DNA of 16,866 bases from CAYJDR01 sp964368965 (GTDB lineage Bacteria > Chrysiogenota > Deferribacteres > Deferribacterales > Mucispirillaceae), in NCBI GenBank assembly GCA_964368965.1, contig CAYJDR010000044.1, positions 1 through 16,866 on the forward strand, in the 5' to 3' direction. The notes beneath the pieces were generated by a model, which saw only the letters and a program-made list of their open reading frames with translations, ran no database searches and was not told the DNA's origin. Position numbers and translations under genes: made by a program. How positions within the stretch are numbered: the first letter of the stretch is position 1; every line of letters starts with the position of its first letter. Of this stretch, positions 1 to 8,640 are shown piece by piece.

Positions 1-3
1 TAA

Positions 4-504
4 TTACTTACAATACTTAATCGACTTCGGATGATAATCTAAATCATCTTCGAAAATCATGTGTGCTTTTGTTTCAGACATTTTTTCTGCAGGAACTGGG
101 AAGAACAACCCTTTTGAAGTTGCATAAACTGTTCCGTTTTCATCTGTTATCTTACCTTTAGCACTTGCTAGAATGCCTTTTTCCATGCCTACAAATTCTG
201 TTGTTACAAGTAAAGGTACACCTAGTGGTGCATTCTTTTTATATGTAACAGTTAGTTCTCTTGTAAAGAAAAATTGCTCACTATCAGAGTGGATAAATGC
301 AGCCCACCCCATAGACTCATCAAGCAATGCTGACAATACTCCACCATGTGCAACATCTTTATAGCTGTTGAAATGGTCTTGCAATGTAAAATCTACATGC
401 ACTTTGTCGCCTTGCGAGTAAAACGTAATCTGTAGCCCATGTGGGTTACTCTTCCCACATATGAAACACCCACCAGAGTGTGGTAAATACAACTTCTCTC
501 CCAT
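4..504 (-). CDS. PaaI-family hotdog-fold thioesterase
   Basis: This 166-residue protein is a likely cytoplasmic acyl-CoA thioesterase of the hotdog superfamily. The N-terminus has a CxxC-containing segment followed by NPHGL (about residues 13-24), common in this subgroup. The hallmark helix segment HGGVLSALLDES lies at about residues 53-64, where H53, G54, G55 and the D62/E63 pair match the active-site region of PaaI-like enzymes. The C-terminal half is the expected beta-rich part of the fold, and the length fits the family. The ATG lies 3 bases after the glgP stop, so it is probably the last or a late gene of the mutase-dut-glgP transcription unit. The substrate cannot be told from the sequence. 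Family membership is firm; the role in phenylacetate or any other pathway is not supported by the neighbours. Confidence 0.88.
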   Translation of the reverse strand: MGEKLYLPHSGGCFICGKSNPHGLQITFYSQGDKVHVDFTLQDHFNSYKDVAHGGVLSALLDESMGWAAFIHSDSEQFFFTRELTVTYKKNAPLGVPLLVTTEFVGMEKGILASAKGKITDENGTVYATSKGLFFPVPAEKMSETKAHMIFEDDLDYHPKSIKYCK

Positions 505-507
505 AAT

Positions 508-3033
508 TTACGCCCACTTAACTTTATTTAGCTCAAACGGATTACGTAGGAATTTGTGATATGGTGTCACAAGGAACGCTACTTTCAACCTGCCTGCGCT
601 ATCTAGTCGATAAGTTCCAACGAACTCGTCGCCTTGTTTTTCTAACCTTATTATCTTAGGGTCTACCATTGTGCTACTGTCGCCACCAAATTCAACTGTT
701 ACAAACACTCCTAAGTGCTCATCTGGTGCGCCGTTTGCATCAATCTTCGCCTTAAATGTAACAACCTCTGAAGGTGCAAACGTGTCGCCTTCAACTGCTG
801 TATCAACAAATTTTATGCCATCCCACTGTGATAGCACTTTTGTATACCATTCGTTGTACTTGCGTGCCTCATCATAGTTGTTTGCGTTGAACTCTTGTTG
901 TAGCTCATGCAACGGCACATAGTATTGGTTTGTGTAGTCCATCAACATCCTGTTTGAGTTAAAGAACGCTGGGATAGTTTTAAAGTTTTCCTTAATCATC
1001 TTCAGCCATTCTCTAGGCATGCCGCTGCTATCTCTGTTGTAGAACGTTGGAACTAAATCGTTTTCTAAACGGTTATATATGTCCATACCCTCAACAAAGT
1101 CTTGGTAGTCGTTTTGTGGGTACTCTTCACCAGAGCCGATTGCCCAGCCGTTCATACCGTTGAAGCCTTCTACCCACCAACCATCTAGTACAGAGAAGTT
1201 TAACGCCCCATTTGCTGATGCTTTCATGCCAGATGTGCCAGATGCTTCCATCGGTCTTCTAGGGTTGTTCAACCAAACGTCCACGCCACGAGTTAAATAA
1301 CGTGCCACTTCTATATCATAATCTTCAAGGAACACGATATGGTTTCTAAACTCTGGCTTCCTTGCGATTTGTATAATTTTTTTGATATATTCTTTACCAT
1401 CATTATCTTTCGGGTGAGCTTTACCAGCGATAACAAACTGCACAGGGCGTTCTTTATCATTGACGATTTTAGATAGCCTCGCCTCGTCCATAAACAACAA
1501 GTATGCACGTTTATATGTTGCAAAACGTCTTGCAAAGCCGATTGTTAAAGCATCTGGGTTAAGTATATCTTCTGCTTGCATCATTTCGTTTACAGAGCCG
1601 CCTCTTTTTCTAGCACTTTCGCGAGTGCGTCTGCGGATAAACGATACTAGACGTTCACGCTGGTTACGCTTCATATCAAAGATGACGTTATCAGGAATAT
1701 TTACAGCCTTATCCCACATGTCAAATTTGTATGGTTTGTTTTCCCAATCTTCGTAAACATATCTGCTTAAAATCTTTTTCATATCGCCTGACATAAACGT
1801 AGGTAAATGCACACCGTTTGTAACATGCCCTATAGGTACTTGCGATAAAAATGCATGTGGCCACAATGATTTAAACATATCACGGCTTACTTCGCCATGT
1901 AACATACTAACACCATTACGATAAGTTGACAAATTTATACCAGCAATCGCCATATTAAAGCTTTCTGTGTCATTAGTGCGATTGAAGCGCCCAAAACTCA
2001 TGAGCATGTTCATGTTTAAGCCAGTGTGCTCATACAATCCAGAGATGTAGTTTTTGATTTGGTCATAGCTGAACACATCAAACCCTGCTGGAACTGGCGT
2101 ATGCGTAGTAAACAATGTGCTTTTCTTTACCACTTCAGACGCTAAACGTAAATCAAGCCCCTCTGAATGAAGTTGAGAGATGCGCTCGATAGCCGCAAAC
2201 GCTGGGTGGCCTTCATTTAGGTGGTAGACAGTAGGCTCAATCCCGCACGCTTTCAACGCACGGCAACCACCTATTCCAAGCACCATCTCTTGACGGATAC
2301 GCATGTTTTGTTCACCGTCATATAATTTACCCGTGATAATTCTATCATCAGGGTGGTTTTCTGCAAGGTCTGTATCTAATAACACGAGTGTCATCAGGCC
2401 AACTTGCAGCTGCCATACCTTGATTTTAACTTCTCTAGCACCGATATTGAATGCAACATAAACTTGGTTGCCTTCTTTATCGAGTGCTGGTTTAATTGGC
2501 ATCATATAAAATTCGTTATATGGGTATTGCTCTTGTTGCCAGCCGTCTGAGTTTGTATATTGGTGGAAATATCCGTTGCGGTATAGTAAACCAACTGCGA
2601 TAAGCGGTATGCCCATCTCTGATGTAGATTTGCAATGGTCGCCTGAAAGTATACCTAATCCACCTGAATATAGTTGAACTGATTCATGTATACCATATTC
2701 TGCCGAGAAGTATGCAACAAGCATATCTTTATGCTTAGAGTGCTCTTTAGAGTACCATCTTGGTAGCTCCATGTAGTGCTGAAAAGTTTGGTATACATCT
2801 TGCAGGTTTAGCATAAATATTTCATCTGATAGCAAGCGTGTATAGTCGTCCTCTGTCATTGCAGAGATAACTTCTATAGGGTTGCGAGTTGCAGCCCAAA
2901 CTTTTTCATTAGTAGCTTTGTATAGATCCTGTGCTTCTGTATTCCATGCCCACCAAAGGTTGTACGCAATAGTTTCTAGTGGCTTTAATTCTTTCGGGAG
3001 GTTGACTTTGACCTCGAACTCTTGAATGTTCAT
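508..3033 (-). CDS. glgP: Alpha-glucan (glycogen/maltodextrin) phosphorylase, GT35
   Basis: This 841-residue enzyme should release glucose 1-phosphate from glycogen or maltodextrins using phosphate and pyridoxal phosphate. It belongs to the GT35 branch with an N-terminal DUF3417-type region (about residues 1-110, with the LWWAWN motif at 26-31). The catalytic part begins with AEYGIHESVQLYSGGLGILSG (about 111-131). NEGHPAFAAIER occupies the place of the usual HEGHPA motif. GTSGMKASANGALN contains the PLP-binding lysine, here K604. A beta-rich C-terminal domain follows. The ORF looks intact. The ATG is preceded by AGGGTG at good spacing, and 19 bases separate it from the dut stop. It is probably co-transcribed with the upstream mutase and dut genes and the downstream thioesterase. 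The preferred glucan length cannot be predicted. Confidence 0.95.
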   Translation of the reverse strand: MNIQEFEVKVNLPKELKPLETIAYNLWWAWNTEAQDLYKATNEKVWAATRNPIEVISAMTEDDYTRLLSDEIFMLNLQDVYQTFQHYMELPRWYSKEHSKHKDMLVAYFSAEYGIHESVQLYSGGLGILSGDHCKSTSEMGIPLIAVGLLYRNGYFHQYTNSDGWQQEQYPYNEFYMMPIKPALDKEGNQVYVAFNIGAREVKIKVWQLQVGLMTLVLLDTDLAENHPDDRIITGKLYDGEQNMRIRQEMVLGIGGCRALKACGIEPTVYHLNEGHPAFAAIERISQLHSEGLDLRLASEVVKKSTLFTTHTPVPAGFDVFSYDQIKNYISGLYEHTGLNMNMLMSFGRFNRTNDTESFNMAIAGINLSTYRNGVSMLHGEVSRDMFKSLWPHAFLSQVPIGHVTNGVHLPTFMSGDMKKILSRYVYEDWENKPYKFDMWDKAVNIPDNVIFDMKRNQRERLVSFIRRRTRESARKRGGSVNEMMQAEDILNPDALTIGFARRFATYKRAYLLFMDEARLSKIVNDKERPVQFVIAGKAHPKDNDGKEYIKKIIQIARKPEFRNHIVFLEDYDIEVARYLTRGVDVWLNNPRRPMEASGTSGMKASANGALNFSVLDGWWVEGFNGMNGWAIGSGEEYPQNDYQDFVEGMDIYNRLENDLVPTFYNRDSSGMPREWLKMIKENFKTIPAFFNSNRMLMDYTNQYYVPLHELQQEFNANNYDEARKYNEWYTKVLSQWDGIKFVDTAVEGDTFAPSEVVTFKAKIDANGAPDEHLGVFVTVEFGGDSSTMVDPKIIRLEKQGDEFVGTYRLDSAGRLKVAFLVTPYHKFLRNPFELNKVKWA

Positions 3034-3052
3034 ATAACACCCTGTTAGTAAT

Positions 3053-3487
3053 TTATTTTACTCCAGTATGTCCAAAACCGTTACTGCCTCGTGATGTTTC
3101 ATTGATATCATTGGTTTCAAACCTACACATTTCACATTTAGCAACAACCATTTGAGCGAGTCTATCGCCATATTTGAAAGTGAAAGGTTCACTCCCATGG
3201 TTGATCATAATTAATTTTACTTCACCACGATAGTCGCTGTCAATAGTTCCTGGCGTGTTTACAAAAGAAATGCCATGTTTCATTGCAAGCCCACTGCGTG
3301 GCCTTATCTGTACTTCATAGCCGATAGGGATAGCCATTTTAACGCCTGTAGATACAAGCTTTATCTCGCCAGGAGCAATAACTCCATCTTCTGCCGATTT
3401 AAGATCTGCCCCAGCAGAACCTTCCGTCGCATAAGACGGATAAAGTTCCTTTGGGGTAGATTTATCAATAGTGATAACTAGTTGCAT
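3053..3487 (-). CDS. dut: dUTP diphosphatase (dUTPase)
   Basis: This enzyme hydrolyses dUTP to dUMP and pyrophosphate, keeping uracil out of DNA and supplying dUMP for thymidylate synthesis. All five motifs of the homotrimeric family are present: AGADLKSA (about residues 25-32), PRSGLA (63-68), the GTIDSDYRGEV stretch with the catalytic aspartate region (80-90), GDRLAQMVV (107-115) and the C-terminal arm RGSNGFGHTG (133-142). I chose the ATG at 3487, giving 144 residues, because the protein then starts with a typical beta strand (MQLVITIDK). The longer reading from 3520 would overlap the mutase gene by 11 codons and adds nothing conserved. With this start, one base separates the ATG from the mutase stop, implying translational coupling. 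The function is clear. Confidence 0.95.
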   Translation of the reverse strand: MQLVITIDKSTPKELYPSYATEGSAGADLKSAEDGVIAPGEIKLVSTGVKMAIPIGYEVQIRPRSGLAMKHGISFVNTPGTIDSDYRGEVKLIMINHGSEPFTFKYGDRLAQMVVAKCEMCRFETNDINETSRGSNGFGHTGVK

Positions 3488-3488
3488 A

Positions 3489-5129
3489 TTATAATACAAT
3501 ATTCTCTTTATATTCGCCAAATACGTCTGTTAACGCGCCGATAGTTTCGCCAAGTGTAGCGTAAACTTTTACAGCGTCTAAGATTTTTGGCATTAAGTTG
3601 TCGCTACCTTTTGCACTTTGGCGAAGTGTAGCAAGTGCTGCTTCAACAGCTAGGTTGTCCCTAGATGCTCTCATATCTTGTAACTTTTTAACTTGAGCTA
3701 TTTCAACTGATGAGTCAATTTTCAACAAGCCAGTTGGGGCAGCTTCTTTGATTGAATATTCGTTTACACCAACGATAATCATATCTTTTGTTTCGATAGC
3801 TTTTTGATAGTCGTATGAGCTGTTTTGGATTTCACGTTGTGGATATCCTTGCTCGATTGCACGCAACATGCCACCTTGGTCGTCGATTTTTGCGATATAT
3901 TCCATAGCGCGCTTTTCGATATCGTTTGTCATGTCTTCAATCATGTATGCGCCTGCTAATGGGTCGATTGTGTCAGCCGCACCAGACTCGTTTGCAACGA
4001 TTTGTTGTGTTCTTAAAGCGATCATAACTGACTCTTCCGTAGGTAGAGCAAGTGCTTCATCATATGAGTTTGTATGTAGCGATTGAGTACCGCCTAAACA
4101 TGCAGCAAGTGTTTGCAATGCAACACGCACGATGTTGTTTTGTGGTTGTTGAGCTGTTAAAGTACAGCCAGCTGTTTGCGTGTGGAAACGCAACATCATT
4201 GATTTAGGGTTTGTAGCTTTAAATCTGTCTTTCATGATTTTAGCCCACAGTCTTCTAGCTGCTCTGAACTTCGCAATTTCTTCTAGGAAGTTGTTGTGAC
4301 AGTTGAAGAAGAACGATAATCTGCCCGCAAATTCGTCAACATTAAGCCCAGCTTTGATAGCCGCCTCAACATATGCGATACCATCAGCAAGTGTGAATGC
4401 CACTTCTTGCACAGCGTCAGAGCCAGCCTCACGGATATGGTAGCCACTGATGCTGATAGTGTTCCATAGAGGTACATGGTCTTTACAGAATGAGAATATG
4501 TCAGTAATTAAACGCATAGACTCAGTCGGCGGGAAACGATATGTTCCACGAGCGATATATTCTTTTAATATGTCATTTTGGATAGTACCAGAAAGCTTAG
4601 CAGCTGGCACACCTTGTTTTTCACCAACGGCGATATAACAAGCTAATAAATATGATGCAGTTGCGTTGATAGTCATAGATGTAGAAACTTTATCTAACGG
4701 TATGCCGCTTAAAAGTGTTTCGACGTCTTTAAGTGAGTCGATAGCAACACCAACTTTACCAACCTCACCAGATGCCATAGCATCGTCAGAGTCGTAACCG
4801 ATTTGCGTAGGTAAGTCGAAGGCAACAGATAAGCCAGTTGTGCCTTGGTCTAGTAAGTATCTATAGCGTTTGTTTGACTCTTCAGCTGTTGCGAAGCCAG
4901 CGTATTGACGCATAGTCCAAAACTTGCCACGATACATAGTTGGTTGCACGCCCCTAGTAAGTGGGAACACGCCAGGATAGCCAAGATCTTGTTCATAATC
5001 TTGCCCTGCGATATCTTCAGGAGTATAGAAAGGTTTAACTACATAACCAGATGTAGTTTTAAACTCTTTTTTACGTTCTGGAAACCTACTGATAGTTTTT
5101 TCATACTGCTCTTTCCATTTGTTGTACAT
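3489..5129 (-). CDS. Methylmalonyl-CoA mutase large subunit, lacking B12-binding domain
   Basis: This 546-residue protein matches the catalytic TIM-barrel half of adenosylcobalamin-dependent acyl-CoA mutases, which interconvert succinyl-CoA and (R)-methylmalonyl-CoA. Aligned by motif to the Propionibacterium enzyme, key residues line up: Y76 in RQYAGF (Tyr89 equivalent), Q184 in GTIQND (Gln197), R194 (Arg207) and Y230-H231 in SGYHIREAG (Tyr243-His244). Keeping both the Tyr and the Arg favours methylmalonyl-CoA over isobutyryl-CoA mutase (Phe/Gln at these sites) or 2-hydroxyisobutyryl-CoA mutase (Ile at the first). The protein ends before any DxHxxG cobalamin-binding domain, so a separate small subunit is needed, and none is in this window. 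A strong AAGGGGA ribosome binding site lies 5 bases before the ATG. It is first in a cluster with dut, glgP and a thioesterase. Acyl specificity is inferred from residues only. Confidence 0.9.
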   Translation of the reverse strand: MYNKWKEQYEKTISRFPERKKEFKTTSGYVVKPFYTPEDIAGQDYEQDLGYPGVFPLTRGVQPTMYRGKFWTMRQYAGFATAEESNKRYRYLLDQGTTGLSVAFDLPTQIGYDSDDAMASGEVGKVGVAIDSLKDVETLLSGIPLDKVSTSMTINATASYLLACYIAVGEKQGVPAAKLSGTIQNDILKEYIARGTYRFPPTESMRLITDIFSFCKDHVPLWNTISISGYHIREAGSDAVQEVAFTLADGIAYVEAAIKAGLNVDEFAGRLSFFFNCHNNFLEEIAKFRAARRLWAKIMKDRFKATNPKSMMLRFHTQTAGCTLTAQQPQNNIVRVALQTLAACLGGTQSLHTNSYDEALALPTEESVMIALRTQQIVANESGAADTIDPLAGAYMIEDMTNDIEKRAMEYIAKIDDQGGMLRAIEQGYPQREIQNSSYDYQKAIETKDMIIVGVNEYSIKEAAPTGLLKIDSSVEIAQVKKLQDMRASRDNLAVEAALATLRQSAKGSDNLMPKILDAVKVYATLGETIGALTDVFGEYKENIVL

Positions 5130-5134
5130 AGCAA

Positions 5135-5141
5135 TCCCCTT
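5135..5141 (-). promoter_or_regulatory. Ribosome binding site of the mutase gene
   Basis: AAGGGGA on the minus strand sits 5 bases upstream of the ATG at 5129 and fixes this start. Confidence 0.75.
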
Positions 5142-5242
5142 AACTTTATTTTTAATAAAACTTTGATAATATTGAACTTTTTATAAAACCAATATAAAAC
5201 AAAATACTCAATATCATTAACTGTAACATAAAACTAAACAAT

Positions 5243-5271
5243 ATTCTACAATTAAGATGAACTATATTCAA
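5243..5271 (-). promoter_or_regulatory. Candidate sigma-70 promoter of the mutase-dut-glgP-thioesterase cluster
   Basis: On the minus strand, TTGAAT (5266-5271) and TAGAAT (5243-5248) are separated by exactly 17 bases, matching 4/6 and 5/6 consensus positions. Transcription would start near 5236, giving a leader of about 107 nt. The rest of the 5130-5366 spacer is very A+T rich, so chance matches are likely and other start points are possible. I see no riboswitch-like structure in the leader. Confidence 0.4.
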
Positions 5272-5367
5272 TTTAATGTACGCAACAATATGCAAACTGA
5301 ACGCATAATTAAAAAGCTAATGAGTTTTTGAAATACGTTAACTAGACAAATGAGGATTGCAGCACAT

Positions 5368-5401
5368 AAAAAAGGTGGCATACCTATTGGCATACCACCT
5401 T
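5368..5401 (-). terminator. Rho-independent terminator of flgE
   Basis: On the minus strand a 13-bp stem (5389-5401 pairing with 5372-5384) closes an AAUA loop and runs into six U residues (5368-5373, overlapping the stem end). Two pairs are G.U wobbles in this direction but A.C mismatches in the other, so it acts on minus-strand transcripts. It lies about 50 bases after the flgE stop and isolates the hook genes from the mutase cluster. Confidence 0.88.
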
Positions 5402-5451
5402 AATTGGAAGTGTTTTATACTACGTTCTTAGTATCTAAGTTATTTACCTAA

Positions 5452-8391
5452 CTATCTTTTCATAGATAGGATTTCTTGAATCATCTCATCTGATGTTGTG
5501 ATGATTTTTGAGTTTGCTTCAAAGCCTCTTTGTGTAGTGATCATTGTTACAAGTTCTCTTGATAAGTCTACGTTAGAGTTTTCAAGTGAGCCTGCCATAA
5601 TGTCGCCACGGCTAGCGCTTTGTGGTGTGCCAACTGTTGCATCGCCAGAGTTGCCTGTTTCTGCGAACATAGAGTCACCAACTTTCATTAAACCTTGCTC
5701 GTTAGGGAACGTTGCTAAACCTACTTGCGCGATTACCCTTGTAACACCGTTAGAGTAAGAGCCAATCAACTCACCAGCTGGGTTGAATAGGTATTGCTCT
5801 AAGTTACCTTGTGGGTAGCCATCTGTAGAGTTTTGTGTAAAGCCACTAGCAGCTGCTGCAAGTGTTAAACCATCTCTTGAAGCTGGGCTACCTAAGTTTA
5901 ACTCTATGTTATCAATTGTGTTAGTACCGTTAGCTGCTGAGAACCTAATTGTTGGGTCAACTATGATAGTTGATGGGTCTGTTTGGTTATCGTAAACATA
6001 AGCCATAGAACCATCAGAGTTGAACTTAATAACTAACTCATTAGTAGTTGCACCGTTGATAGATACACTATTTAGTGGGTCATCAGTACCTAGTGATACT
6101 TTCCACTCATTCTTCTCTGTGTTATGTAGGCTAAATTGTACGTTTACAACATGACGGTTACCTTGCTCATCGTATAGTTCGATGTTTGTAGGTAGGTAGC
6201 CACCAGATGCTTCTTGTATGATTTCAGGCGTCATTTGAGTAGTGAAGTTGCCACTTTCAGACAATGCACTCTCAACTGAGAAGTAATCAAGAGCATTTGT
6301 CTGCCCTTCTTCACCACGTACGCTGATTTGGCCATCTTTCATAGTGACGTTTTCAAGCGTGTTATAGCCTGCGCCTAGGCCTAAGTAAAATTCCATAGAT
6401 GTCATCAGGTCTAACACTGTAGAGTCTGAATCGATGCTAAAGATATTATTAGATGTAACTTTTTCGCCACCAACGCTAGCATTGAAGTTCAAGCTAGATA
6501 CGCCCTCTGTAAAGTGGAACGTTTCGCCTTGTGGTGTGAATAAGTCTAACATTCTTGAGTTTTCGTCTGCATCGGCTAAGAATAGCTCAGATGTAGAAGT
6601 TGAAGACTCACCAATAACGCTTGAAGTTAAGATGTTATCGTTGAATATTTCGCCGTTAGATGCTTTCTCGATAGAGAAACCTGTTAACGTTTTACCAACT
6701 GTACCAGCTACAGGGTCAGTAACAGTGTTGTTAGTGTAAACAAGTCTACCTTTACCAGCGATATCTTGCACTGCTAAGTTGCTGTTTGTGACGTCCATAA
6801 CTATTGGTGCACCAGTGCTATCGTTAAACGATGCAGTTAATAGATCCTCTAGGTATTGGTTAGGGTCAGCAGCGCCTGCAACAGGGATAGCATTAGATGT
6901 AACACCTGTGATCGAGAAAGTACCAGCTGTGCCGATATAGTCGAACAACATCTCGTTACCATAAGTACCGATCCTTAATACATCTGTACCAGAGCCAGAG
7001 TTAGCGTTTACAGACTCTTCAATCAATGATGCAAGTTGAGCAACAGTGTTGAACTCACCTATTGTAGGGTCAGCATTTACGTTGTCTGTATATGTGAAGC
7101 CGTTAGGGAAAGTTGCAACAGGTGGTATAGTAACATCACCACCACCGAAGTTAGCAGTTAATGTAACACCTTCACCGTTACGTAGTCCGAAGTTGTTTTC
7201 AAGGTAGTTAACAGTTAAGCCAGCAGCACCTAAAACATGGCCGTTGATAGCACGCTCAACTTGTGTGCCAAGCTCTGTTAAGTTGTTGAAGTCTTCGCCG
7301 TTAGCAACTTCTGTCACATAGAAAACTTCGTTAGAAGTCTTAGAGTATGAAGAAGTGTATGCACCAGTTAATGGGTTAAGTGCGTTTGCAACCATACTGT
7401 TACCAGAGATACCTGATAATGTAAAGTTAGAGCCAACACCACCAGCATTACCTTGTAGCACGAAGCGGCCTTCTTCCATCTCCATAGTTGCGCCAACACC
7501 TTCAGCTGCGAATTGAGCGTTAACCGCATCAATGAAGCCTTGAGTAGTGTTGAATATACCTGTTGCGGCATGGTCTGTAGTAGAAGAATATTTTAATACA
7601 ACTGTTACGTTGTTTTCAAAGCTAAATGTAATTGTGTCGCCTTCTGCAATTCCTAAAGGTACGTCGTTATCGTCGAATAGGTTTGCAAAAGCAGTTGTTT
7701 CAGTAGCATGCGCACGGATTTTAACAGCTTCACCATCTGCTAAGTCGAGAGGGATACCGTTTGCATCAGTCATTTCTGAGAATGTTTGTTGCGCTGCTGC
7801 TTGAGTTAAGAACTTAGGGTATTGTAGGATAGAAGGCTCTGCACGAGAGTCTAAGTTACCTGCAATGTTGATTTCTGTAGACGCTTTTGGCTGCATTACT
7901 TGGTACTCAGTACCTAATATAATGTCAGTTGCGCCTGTGTCGACGTTTAATTCGCCACTAATTGGGTCGCTCATCCAACCTTGAACTTTGTAACCACTAG
8001 GGTTTGTAAGTGTGCCGAACTGGTCGAAATTGAACGCACCAGCACGAGAGTAATAAATTTCCTCATCGCCTTCGCCACGTAGGATGAACATACCATTACC
8101 ACTAATAGCTAAGTCGTTTGACGAGCTAGAAGTAGCGATAACACCTTGTTCAAAAATGTTATCTACTGATGCTAAGTAAGCACCTGAACCTACTTGCATA
8201 GGGTCGATACCACCACGTGCATCACTAGGTGATTTACCACCTGTTAAAGTTTGGCTCATAAGGTCTTGGAATACTGCGCGACCCTCTTTAAAGCCGATAG
8301 TGTTTACGTTTGCAATGTTATTACCAATAACATCCATCGATTGTTGGTTCACGGTTAAACCACTAACACCTGCATAAAGTGAACGTAACAT
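5452..8391 (-). CDS. flgE: Flagellar hook protein FlgE, unusually long
   Basis: This 979-residue protein is the structural subunit of the flagellar hook, exported by the flagellar type III system. The N-terminal D0 region carries the rod/hook signature NNIANVNTIGFK (residues 24-35). The C-terminus ends with LVTMITTQRGFEANSKII (947-964) and a terminal amphipathic helix typical of hook and rod proteins. It is far longer than the roughly 400-residue enterobacterial FlgE; the extra length is in the surface-exposed middle (about 200-720). That middle contains at least three diverged modules beginning around residues 247, 404 and 617. I see no cysteine, as is common in exported axial proteins. A GGAGGTG ribosome binding site (8397-8403) lies 5 bases before the ATG. 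It has its own sigma-54-type promoter and a terminator, so it is probably monocistronic. Identity is secure. Confidence 0.96.
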   Translation of the reverse strand: MLRSLYAGVSGLTVNQQSMDVIGNNIANVNTIGFKEGRAVFQDLMSQTLTGGKSPSDARGGIDPMQVGSGAYLASVDNIFEQGVIATSSSSNDLAISGNGMFILRGEGDEEIYYSRAGAFNFDQFGTLTNPSGYKVQGWMSDPISGELNVDTGATDIILGTEYQVMQPKASTEINIAGNLDSRAEPSILQYPKFLTQAAAQQTFSEMTDANGIPLDLADGEAVKIRAHATETTAFANLFDDNDVPLGIAEGDTITFSFENNVTVVLKYSSTTDHAATGIFNTTQGFIDAVNAQFAAEGVGATMEMEEGRFVLQGNAGGVGSNFTLSGISGNSMVANALNPLTGAYTSSYSKTSNEVFYVTEVANGEDFNNLTELGTQVERAINGHVLGAAGLTVNYLENNFGLRNGEGVTLTANFGGGDVTIPPVATFPNGFTYTDNVNADPTIGEFNTVAQLASLIEESVNANSGSGTDVLRIGTYGNEMLFDYIGTAGTFSITGVTSNAIPVAGAADPNQYLEDLLTASFNDSTGAPIVMDVTNSNLAVQDIAGKGRLVYTNNTVTDPVAGTVGKTLTGFSIEKASNGEIFNDNILTSSVIGESSTSTSELFLADADENSRMLDLFTPQGETFHFTEGVSSLNFNASVGGEKVTSNNIFSIDSDSTVLDLMTSMEFYLGLGAGYNTLENVTMKDGQISVRGEEGQTNALDYFSVESALSESGNFTTQMTPEIIQEASGGYLPTNIELYDEQGNRHVVNVQFSLHNTEKNEWKVSLGTDDPLNSVSINGATTNELVIKFNSDGSMAYVYDNQTDPSTIIVDPTIRFSAANGTNTIDNIELNLGSPASRDGLTLAAAASGFTQNSTDGYPQGNLEQYLFNPAGELIGSYSNGVTRVIAQVGLATFPNEQGLMKVGDSMFAETGNSGDATVGTPQSASRGDIMAGSLENSNVDLSRELVTMITTQRGFEANSKIITTSDEMIQEILSMKR

Positions 8392-8396
8392 AAAAG

Positions 8397-8403
8397 CACC
8401 TCC
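8397..8403 (-). promoter_or_regulatory. Ribosome binding site of flgE
   Basis: GGAGGTG on the minus strand lies 5 bases upstream of the flgE ATG. About 20 bases further up, at 8418-8433, a small 6-bp hairpin with a UUUU loop (one G.U pair on the minus strand) lies in the leader; its role is unknown. Confidence 0.8.
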
Positions 8404-8485
8404 AATGCTTCGATAAAGCCGTAAAAATACGACAATACTTATATTAAATTATGTTAAAATCTATCATCATATAGGAAAATTTTAC

Positions 8486-8540
8486 CCACTTAGAGCATAC
8501 AATTATCCTTATGCAAGTATAGTAGCAAATTGTATGCCAA
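8486..8540. repeat. 55-bp repeat, copy adjacent to flgE, left flank of the assembly gap
   Basis: These 55 bases are identical to 8641-8695 on the other side of the N-run. The unit contains a sigma-54-type promoter facing flgE. It also contains a perfect 10-bp inverted repeat, GCATACAATT at 8495-8504 and AATTGTATGC at 8528-8537, with a 23-base interior. It may be a real tandem repeat unit, or one sequence written twice because two contigs share a terminal k-mer. Confidence 0.9.
8523..8540 (-). promoter_or_regulatory. Sigma-54 (RpoN) promoter of flgE
   Basis: The minus strand reads TTGGCATACAATTTGCTA, with GG and GC separated by exactly 10 bases as the -24/-12 class demands. Transcription should start near 8513, giving a leader of about 122 nt before flgE. 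Hook genes are RpoN-dependent in several flagellated phyla, which fits. An enhancer-binding activator (FleQ/FlgR/FlrC type) would be needed and is not in the window. Confidence 0.8.
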
Positions 8541-8640
8541 NNNNNNNNNNNNNNNNNNNNNNNNNNNNNNNNNNNNNNNNNNNNNNNNNNNNNNNNNNNN
8601 NNNNNNNNNNNNNNNNNNNNNNNNNNNNNNNNNNNNNNNN
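8541..8640. other. Assembly gap (100 N)
   Basis: Exactly 100 undetermined bases, which is the usual placeholder for a gap of unknown size. It lies between two identical 55-bp flanks, so the true sequence may be shorter (a simple overlap) or longer (collapsed repeat units). No gene can be called across it. Confidence 0.99.

Noticed and set aside
3488..3520. Upstream dut start adding 11 residues
   Set aside because: It would overlap the end of the mutase gene and adds no conserved residues; the internal ATG at 3487 gives the normal dUTPase N-terminus.
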